From Hyphomonas sp. (GTDB taxonomy: Bacteria; Pseudomonadota; Alphaproteobacteria; Caulobacterales; Hyphomonadaceae), in NCBI GenBank assembly GCA_029287305.1, contig JARFRJ010000473.1, forward strand, positions 1 through 11,752: DNA of 11,752 nucleotides. Reading direction: 5' to 3'. The notes under the pieces were generated by a model, which was not told where the DNA came from, did not search any database, and saw nothing but the letters and a program-made list of their open reading frames with translations. Positions 6,887-11,752 of the stretch are shown here, in pieces. Numbering within the stretch: the stretch's first letter is position 1; each line of letters starts with the position of its first letter. A program made the translations under genes and the position numbers.

Positions 6887-7925
6887 TGCAGGCTTATTTT
6901 TAAGCCTGTTTTTTGTCTTCGCCGTTTACAGCGCTTGGGCGCAGGAGACAGATGAGGAGGACAGTGGATGGTCTGTCTGCAACACATCCTCCTATCTTAT
7001 TCAAACCGCGATTGCCTATAGCGGGCAAGAAGGTGTCCGTGTGCAAGGCTGGATGCGGATTTATCCGGGAAGCTGCCGGATTGTCTTACCCGGCCCGATC
7101 GCGCCCGGCCTGCACTATCTCTATGCGCAATCGGTGCCTGCCCATCGTGGGGGACGCCGGGAATGGCAAGGCGCAAAACCCCTATGTGTCGAACCAGAGG
7201 CGGATTTTACATTAGAGGCGAGTGATAATTGCCCCGTCCGAGGCTTGGAAACGCGCCGTTTTCAAGGCGTATTGATCGAGGATACGCAAAGCTGGACAAG
7301 CACAATTCGCGAGACCAAGACCTATGAATTAGACAGTCCGCGTGAAAGCGCTGAAGCCGCAGGCGTGCAGAGGCTTTTAAACGATTCGGATGTGTTTTCA
7401 GGCGCTATAGACGGTTATCTGGGAAAGCGCACACGCGCGGCTATTCGCAGCTTTTTGAAAGAAGAGGCACTGGCTGCTGATTTAAGCAATCAAGCCCTCA
7501 TGGACGCCCTGGAAAAAGAGGCGCTGGAGAAAAAGCGCGAATTTGGTCTGACCTTATGTAATCGGACGCGGTCCCATATTTGGAGTGCGCTCGGCCTGCG
7601 CACCGGTAATGGCTGGGAAAGCCGAGGCTGGTGGCAATTGGAGGCAGGTGCCTGCGTGCGTGTCATTGATCAGCCCCTTTTGCAGACAGAATATTATATT
7701 TATGCTGAAATGGATGTCGCCGAGGAAAGGACGCGCAAGCGGGTTTTGTCGAAGGCAAAGACCCCGTTTTGTATTATGCGGGCTAAATTCGCTATTAGAG
7801 GGCGCGAAGATTGTGGCAGCTCGGCCTATCAAACCGCGCAGTTTGTGGAAACCCAGATACCTGATACACGCAAACTCATCTTTGAATTCTTTGACCGTGA
7901 TTTTGGACCTGTACTCAATGACTAA
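6861..7925 (+). CDS. Secreted duplicated-DUF1036 protein with a central peptidoglycan-binding-like domain
   Basis: A 354-residue protein of unknown function. Residues 1-27 form a clear Sec signal peptide (hydrophobic core, then SAWA before QE), so it is probably periplasmic. Two DUF1036-like repeats lie at about 37-125 and 228-320. Each contains VCN.TS- or LCNRTR-like starts, a GW..(I/L)..G.C segment, a Y.YA strand and two more Cys. The Cys pattern is nearly the same in both: 40/72/109/124 (spacings 32, 37, 15) and 233/265/304/318 (spacings 32, 39, 14), which suggests disulfide-bonded modules. Between them, residues 168-200 ([20 protein letters not shown], then [13 protein letters not shown]) match a PG_binding_1 fold. 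The gene starts inside argB (26-nt overlap) with no good ribosome binding site and overlaps the HAD gene by 8 nt. Wall binding is inference. Confidence 0.82.
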   Translation: MALVRLSLNAGLFLSLFFVFAVYSAWAQETDEEDSGWSVCNTSSYLIQTAIAYSGQEGVRVQGWMRIYPGSCRIVLPGPIAPGLHYLYAQSVPAHRGGRREWQGAKPLCVEPEADFTLEASDNCPVRGLETRRFQGVLIEDTQSWTSTIRETKTYELDSPRESAEAAGVQRLLNDSDVFSGAIDGYLGKRTRAAIRSFLKEEALAADLSNQALMDALEKEALEKKREFGLTLCNRTRSHIWSALGLRTGNGWESRGWWQLEAGACVRVIDQPLLQTEYYIYAEMDVAEERTRKRVLSKAKTPFCIMRAKFAIRGREDCGSSAYQTAQFVETQIPDTRKLIFEFFDRDFGPVLND

Positions 7926-8625
7926 ACCTGAAAAAACGCTGATCCATCGCCGGGACTGGGTGTTCGATCTTGATAATACGCTCTATCCGGCAACCTGTAA
8001 TTTGTTTGCCCAAATTGATGTGCGCATGACAGATTTTGTCGCGCGCTATCTCGATTTGAATAAAAGTGAGGCCCGCGCGATACAAAAGAAATATTATAAA
8101 GAGCATGGTACGACTTTAAACGGGCTGATGAATTTGCATGGTATGGACCCTGTCGACTTTCTTGATTTTGTCCATGATATTGATCATTCGCCCTTGCCAG
8201 TTTGCCAGATATTGCAGCGATCCCTGACAGATTTGCCCGGGCGCAAATTTGTGCTGACAAATGGGTCTTCTAAACATGCCGATAATGTTCTCAGCGCCAT
8301 GCAATTGGAGCATGTTTTTGAAGGGGTTTTCGGGATTGAAGATATGGCCTATCAGCCCAAACCGGACCCACGCGCATTTGACCGCTTCATTGATACATTT
8401 CAGATCAATCCAAATGAGGCGGTCTTTTTTGAAGATCTGGCACGCAATCTTGAGCCCGCCTCGGCCATGGGGTTCGCTACAGTTCTGGTCGAATCGGATA
8501 TGGATTGGAGCCATGAGCCAGAAGGCGCGCGCCCGGGCGAGCGCGGGATTGAGCCACACCCCTTCATTGACCATAGAACAGATAATTTGACAGCCTTTTT
8601 GCAGGATGTTTTGGCAAAGCCTTGA
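7918..8625 (+). CDS. HAD-superfamily pyrimidine 5'-nucleotidase
   Basis: A 235-residue cytoplasmic HAD phosphatase, probably dephosphorylating pyrimidine nucleoside monophosphates like yeast Sdt1. Motif I is FDLDNTLYP with nucleophile Asp17 and Asp19; motif II is LTNG (Thr114); the motif III lysine is Lys148 in QPKPDP; motif IV is FFEDLARNLEPA (171-182). The DLDNTLYP motif and the helical cap after it are those of the pyrimidine 5'-nucleotidase subfamily. The frame is open further upstream to 7585, but that part overlaps the DUF1036 gene and carries no HAD sequence. The start is ATG 7918, within ATGACTAA, overlapping the upstream stop by 8 nt. A homologue between argB and dapD is common in alphaproteobacteria. 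Substrate preference is inferred from family only. Confidence 0.9.
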   Translation: MTKPEKTLIHRRDWVFDLDNTLYPATCNLFAQIDVRMTDFVARYLDLNKSEARAIQKKYYKEHGTTLNGLMNLHGMDPVDFLDFVHDIDHSPLPVCQILQRSLTDLPGRKFVLTNGSSKHADNVLSAMQLEHVFEGVFGIEDMAYQPKPDPRAFDRFIDTFQINPNEAVFFEDLARNLEPASAMGFATVLVESDMDWSHEPEGARPGERGIEPHPFIDHRTDNLTAFLQDVLAKP

Positions 8626-8650
8626 ACCTGTCGGTTTTATTCGCCTTGCG

Positions 8651-8680
8651 AGGCACTTTTTGCCTGTCCGATCTGGACAG
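8651..8680 (+). other. Small hairpins in the gap before dapD
   Basis: The 113-nt gap between the HAD gene and dapD holds two mutually exclusive small hairpins: AGGCA-ctttt-TGCCT (8651-8665) and CTGTCC-gatct-GGACAG (8664-8680). Neither is followed by a T tract, so a strong terminator is not supported. They could attenuate or process the transcript before dapD, or be chance. Confidence 0.25.
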
Positions 8681-8738
8681 CCCAGCCCGCCAGTGAGAAA
8701 GAGCTTTGAAACAGAGCCGGACAGCAGGGATGCCCAAA

Positions 8739-9575
8739 ATGATGGATACAACGCAGCTAAACACATTAATTGATACCGCTTGGGAACAACGGGCTGAATT
8801 GACGCCGCAAACGAAAGGCGAGATCGCTGAGGCTGTCGCGGCCTGTCTGGAAGGTCTTGATCAGGGGTCTTTTCGTATTGCTGAGCCAGATGCAAACGGG
8901 GATTGGCAGGTTCATCAATGGTTGAAAAAAGCCGTGCTTTTGTCGTTTCGGTTGAATGATAATCAATTGATATCCGGGGGGCCGGGCGTTCACGGAAGCT
9001 GGTGGGATAAAGTACCCTCAAAATTTACCGGATGGGGCACAGAAGAGTTCAAACTGGCCGGATTTCGCGCTGTTCCCCCGGCAACTGTCCGTCAGGGGGC
9101 CTATATCGCGCCCGGCGTGGTCTTGATGCCAAGCTTTGTCAATATTGGGGCCTATATTGATACGGGCACAATGGTCGATACATGGGCCACTGTTGGCTCT
9201 TGCGCTCAAATTGGGAAAAATGTGCACATTTCCGGCGGAGCTGGTATTGGCGGCGTCTTGGAACCTTTACAGGCCAATCCCGTCATTATTGAGGATAATT
9301 GCTTTATCGGCGCGCGCGCTGAAGTCGCCGAAGGGGTGATTGTGCGCGAAGGCGCGGTTTTAGCGATGGGTGTGTTTCTGTCCCAATCGACCAAGATTGT
9401 GGATCGCCAGACAGGGGAGGTGCGCTATGGGGAAGTGCCCCCTTATTCTGTCATTGTGCCCGGCACGGTAGCGGGTCAAAATGGCGGCCCGGCTCTTGCT
9501 GCCGCGATTATCATTAAGACTGTGGATGAAAGAACTCGCGCCAAGACTGGTATCAATGAGCTGTTGCGTGATTGA
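8739..9575 (+). CDS. dapD: 2,3,4,5-tetrahydropyridine-2,6-dicarboxylate N-succinyltransferase
   Basis: DapD transfers succinyl from succinyl-CoA to tetrahydrodipicolinate in the succinylase branch of diaminopimelate and lysine synthesis, feeding both protein and peptidoglycan. The chosen ATG (8739) gives 278 residues, close to the usual ~274, and has AGGGA 8 nt upstream. ATG 8742 and an in-frame TTG at 8706 are less likely. The N-terminal helical domain has the family sequence [15 protein letters not shown] (60-74). It is followed by a left-handed beta-helix of hexapeptide repeats (about 106-230), including [34 protein letters not shown] and GGVLEP. The tail is the conserved [11 protein letters not shown] and a C-terminal helix. 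The protein is probably a trimer. The frequent downstream partner dapE is absent here; a receptor gene follows after a 314-nt gap. Confidence 0.97.
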   Translation: MMDTTQLNTLIDTAWEQRAELTPQTKGEIAEAVAACLEGLDQGSFRIAEPDANGDWQVHQWLKKAVLLSFRLNDNQLISGGPGVHGSWWDKVPSKFTGWGTEEFKLAGFRAVPPATVRQGAYIAPGVVLMPSFVNIGAYIDTGTMVDTWATVGSCAQIGKNVHISGGAGIGGVLEPLQANPVIIEDNCFIGARAEVAEGVIVREGAVLAMGVFLSQSTKIVDRQTGEVRYGEVPPYSVIVPGTVAGQNGGPALAAAIIIKTVDERTRAKTGINELLRD

Positions 9576-9587
9576 GCCCGCCTTGCC

Positions 9588-9611
9588 GGGAAATAGTTAA
9601 AATTATTTCCC
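9588..9611 (+). terminator. Possible terminator hairpin after dapD
   Basis: A perfect 8-bp stem, GGGAAATA (9588-9595) and TATTTCCC (9604-9611), with an 8-base A/T loop begins 12 nt after the dapD stop. It lacks an immediate U tract, since CCGCCCC follows, so it is not a textbook Rho-independent terminator. Position and stem quality still suggest a transcript end or a 3'-stabilising structure. A second hairpin lies downstream at 9636-9655. Confidence 0.4.
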
Positions 9612-9818
9612 CGCCCCTAGTTTCAAATAAGAATATCTTTCTAGAATTAGGAAGAAGTTGGGGTGTTTTTTCTATTTTCATCCACACAAGTAGACCCCTA
9701 TACCCTAATGGCAATGTGTTATTTTTACATCACTTTTTGAAAGTCGTAAGACTAACAGGCCAGATTAAGCATTAATCGTTTGACAAGGCTTTAAGAAAGC
9801 ATGAATTACCGGACGTTG

Positions 9819-9862
9819 TTGGATATTTATCAACTTCACTTTGGATATTTATCCATCTCACA
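9819..9862 (+). repeat. 22-bp tandem direct repeat upstream of the receptor gene, candidate operator
   Basis: Two adjacent 22-bp units (9819-9840 and 9841-9862) share the identical 13-mer TTGGATATTTATC at their left ends and a TCAC near their right ends, with 18 of 22 positions the same. Each unit contains the small dyad GATA-TT-TATC. In the second it extends to GGATA-TT-TATCC. A 22-bp period places both dyads on the same face of the helix, as expected for cooperative binding of a regulator. The array ends 27 nt before the receptor ATG. The repeat is seen directly. The operator role is inferred. Confidence 0.55.
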
Positions 9863-9889
9863 CTCATCATATAGGAGCATATTTAAGCG

Positions 9890-11752
9890 ATGAAAACGAG
9901 AAATTTACGCGCCAGCGTTGCCATTACGGCTTTAGCCTTCGGCATGTCCTTGCCTGCCATGGGTCAAGACGTGGACACCGCACAAGAAGACGAAACCTCT
10001 GTTCAGGAAGCCGTCATTGTGCTCGGTTCACGCCGCGCCAGCCGGTCTCCGCAAGATACAATTGCCCCGGTTGATATCATTGATGCCAATGATCTGAACA
10101 ATCAGGGCGATGTGGATACGGTCAACATTCTCAGAACTTCTGTTCCATCCTATAATGTAGATGAGCAGCCGATCTCTGATGCGGCGACCCTAGTTCGTCC
10201 GGCCAACCTTCGCGGTTTGTCACCTGACTCCACGCTGGTTCTTGTTAATGGCAAGCGTCGCCATCGCGCGGCGGTTATTGCCTTCCTCGGCGGCGGCATT
10301 TCCGATGGCTCACAGGGCCCGGATATTTCTGTTATCCCATCTATCGCCCTCAAGCAGGTTGAAGTTCTGCGCGATGGTGCGGCGTCTCAATATGGGTCAG
10401 ATGCGATTGCTGGTGTGATGAATTTTACGCTGCGCGATAATGATAGCGGTCTCATTGCTGAAGCCCAATATGGCTCAACCTATGAAGGCGACGGCGATCA
10501 ATTCCGTCTGGCGGCCAATCTTGGTCTGCCTCTGCCAGCTTTCCAAGGTGGCTTTGTCAATCTAAGCGCCCAATTCAAGGAAGTGAAACCGACCAGCCGA
10601 TCTGTACAGCGTGATGACGCGCTTGGTCTCATCGCCGCTGGAAACAGCGCTGTTGCCAGTGCCAATGTGAACACTGTTTCTGCCGAAGCGGTGCAAATCT
10701 GGGGTCAACCGGAAGTTCGGGGTGATTTCACCTTCTTCGGTAACTCAGCTTTGCAAATTACAGATAATGTTGAGGCCTATCTCTTCGGGAACTATGCAGA
10801 GCGCGAAGTTGAAGGCGGTTTCTTCTTTAGAAACCCAACCAATCGCGGCGGCGTTTTCTCCGGCGATGGTGGTGACACTTTGCTGGTTGGAGATTTAACC
10901 GCAGATGGCACGGGTGATTGCCCAACCATCGCGATTACAGGCGGTATCCCTGATCCAGCAGGTATCGCTGCGATCAATGCTGATGCAGACTGCTTTGCCT
11001 TCACAGAGCTCTTCCCAGGTGGCTTTACACCCCGCTTTGGCGGTGAGTTGGAAGACAGATCGCTTGTCTTTGGTCTGCGCGGTGATATTTCCGGCTTCAA
11101 TTATGATCTAAGCTATAGCTATGGTCGCAATGATGTTGATTTCTCCATCCGCAATACGATCAATGCCAGCCTTGGGCCAGACACGCCAACCAGCTTTAAT
11201 CCAGGTGGCTACAGCCAGATTGATAATAATTTCAACCTTGATGTCAGCTATGGCATTGCCAACAATATATTCGCCTCCGACATTAACCTCGCGGCCGGTG
11301 CTGAATATCGTGAAGAGAAGTTTGAAATTCGTGCTGGGGATCCATTCTCCTATGCACTGGGCCCTCTGGCACAGCAGGGTTTCTCCTCAAGCTCGAACGG
11401 TTTTGGTGGATTTAACCCTAGCAATGCCGGAACGACTTCGCAGGAAAACTATGCGGTCTATGTCGATACTGAATTCGATGCGACGGAAGCTCTGACTTTG
11501 CAAGCCGCTCTTCGTTATGAGGACTTTACAGACTCTTTTGGCGACACGCTGAACTATAAAGTCGGTGCGCGCTATCAGGTAACCGATGATTTCTCTCTTC
11601 GCTCAACATTCTCAACCGGTTTCCACGCGCCAACCGCCGGTCAGGCGAATGTGACCAATGTCACAACCGCTTTTTCTGGAGCCATTCTGGTTGATCAGGG
11701 CACACTGCCTTTGACCAGCGCGGCGGGCCAATTGGTTGCAGATTTCCTCGAA
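9890..11752 (+). CDS. TonB-dependent outer membrane receptor (C-terminal part outside window)
   Basis: The frame is open for 621 codons from ATG 9890 to the right edge without a stop; receptors of this type are usually 800-1000 residues. TonB-dependent receptors import ferric siderophores, haem, vitamins or sugars across the outer membrane using TonB/ExbBD energy. Residues 1-25 are a signal peptide ending AMG before QD. A TonB-box-like EAVIVLGSR is at 40-48. The plug domain (about 52-182) contains NLRGLSPDSTLVLVNGKRRH and VEVLRDGAASQYGSDAIAGV. Beta-barrel strands follow, including FSTGFHAPTAGQAN near 573-587. Cys344 and Cys368 probably form a loop disulfide. The start has AGGAG 12 nt upstream, a slightly long spacing. 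The ligand is not predictable from sequence. The upstream gap carries a 22-bp tandem repeat that may regulate it. Confidence 0.93.
   Translation, partial: MKTRNLRASVAITALAFGMSLPAMGQDVDTAQEDETSVQEAVIVLGSRRASRSPQDTIAPVDIIDANDLNNQGDVDTVNILRTSVPSYNVDEQPISDAATLVRPANLRGLSPDSTLVLVNGKRRHRAAVIAFLGGGISDGSQGPDISVIPSIALKQVEVLRDGAASQYGSDAIAGVMNFTLRDNDSGLIAEAQYGSTYEGDGDQFRLAANLGLPLPAFQGGFVNLSAQFKEVKPTSRSVQRDDALGLIAAGNSAVASANVNTVSAEAVQIWGQPEVRGDFTFFGNSALQITDNVEAYLFGNYAEREVEGGFFFRNPTNRGGVFSGDGGDTLLVGDLTADGTGDCPTIAITGGIPDPAGIAAINADADCFAFTELFPGGFTPRFGGELEDRSLVFGLRGDISGFNYDLSYSYGRNDVDFSIRNTINASLGPDTPTSFNPGGYSQIDNNFNLDVSYGIANNIFASDINLAAGAEYREEKFEIRAGDPFSYALGPLAQQGFSSSSNGFGGFNPSNAGTTSQENYAVYVDTEFDATEALTLQAALRYEDFTDSFGDTLNYKVGARYQVTDDFSLRSTFSTGFHAPTAGQANVTNVTTAFSGAILVDQGTLPLTSAAGQLVADFLE

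Larger units (their letters stand above)
9576..9889. other. AT-rich intergenic region between dapD and the TonB-dependent receptor gene
   Basis: These 314 nt contain no convincing gene and are visibly AT-richer than their neighbours. They hold a hairpin just after dapD (9588-9611) and a second 8-bp stem with tetraloop GAAT and one G-U pair (9636-9655), followed 10 nt later by six T residues (9666-9671). A perfect TTGACA lies at 9780-9785, with a poor -10 candidate TGAATT 16 nt downstream, and the 22-bp tandem repeat is at 9819-9862. The receptor ribosome binding site AGGAG is at 9873-9877. The region most likely carries the end of the dapD transcript and the regulated promoter of the receptor. 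A small RNA cannot be excluded. Confidence 0.5.

Noticed and set aside
7585..7917. A 111-residue N-terminal extension of the HAD phosphatase frame
   Set aside because: It overlaps the well-supported DUF1036 coding sequence and shows no HAD-related sequence. ATG 7918 with the ATGACTAA overlap is the natural start.
8116..9021. A 301-codon open frame on the minus strand across the HAD gene and the start of dapD
   Set aside because: It is antisense to two clearly recognised genes, has no recognisable domain, and its composition is that of a shadow frame.
9572..9775. A small open frame of 67 codons after dapD
   Set aside because: It overlaps the dapD stop and the hairpin region, has no ribosome binding site or recognisable sequence, and looks like an AT-rich chance frame.
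1..11752. Mobile elements, CRISPR arrays, tRNA or rRNA genes
   Set aside because: No transposase or integrase sequence, no spaced repeat array and no tRNA-like or rRNA-like segment was seen. The only repeats are the short tandem ones listed.

Overview
The window comes from an alphaproteobacterium of moderate GC content. The evidence is the gene order rpmH-rnpA-yidC-engB-argB-(HAD nucleotidase)-dapD, a common alphaproteobacterial arrangement, together with a large TonB-dependent receptor of the kind abundant in Hyphomonadaceae, Parvularculales and sphingomonad-like marine bacteria. The family assignment is inference from gene content only; no rRNA or other marker is present.

Left block, minus strand (1-2583). 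Three closely spaced genes read leftwards and probably form one operon: a TVP38/TMEM64 (VTT-domain) membrane protein, a mercuric-reductase-like FAD/NAD(P) disulfide oxidoreductase, and the first 91 codons of an SxxK serine hydrolase of the class C beta-lactamase/EstB type, which runs off the left edge. The divergent intergenic region (2584-2832) holds two tandem copies of a small palindrome close to the membrane-protein start and a candidate promoter for rpmH.

Central block, plus strand (2833-9575). This is a housekeeping cluster: ribosomal protein L34, the RNase P protein, the YidC insertase, the GTPase EngB (ribosome assembly), ArgB (arginine synthesis), a secreted DUF1036/peptidoglycan-binding-like protein, a HAD-family pyrimidine 5'-nucleotidase, and DapD (lysine and diaminopimelate synthesis). 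Several neighbours overlap: yidC/engB by 8 nt, argB/DUF1036 by 26 nt, and DUF1036/HAD by 8 nt. This suggests one transcript with translational coupling at least from yidC to the HAD gene. yidD is not present between rnpA and yidC, and dapE does not follow dapD. The rnpA gene has no ATG, GTG or TTG at the place where its conserved N-terminus must begin.

Right block (9576-11752). A 314-nt AT-rich gap with several small hairpins and a 22-bp tandem direct repeat leads into a TonB-dependent outer membrane receptor. Its frame stays open for 621 codons to the right edge.

I see no CRISPR array, tRNA, rRNA, transposase or phage gene. Most of the window is ordinary core genome. The parts most worth a second look are the duplicated DUF1036 protein with a PG-binding-like domain between its two halves, the start of rnpA, the tandem operator-like repeats in front of the receptor and the VTT operon, and the VTT-protein/flavoenzyme pair. 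I found nothing that convincingly amounts to a new multi-gene system.
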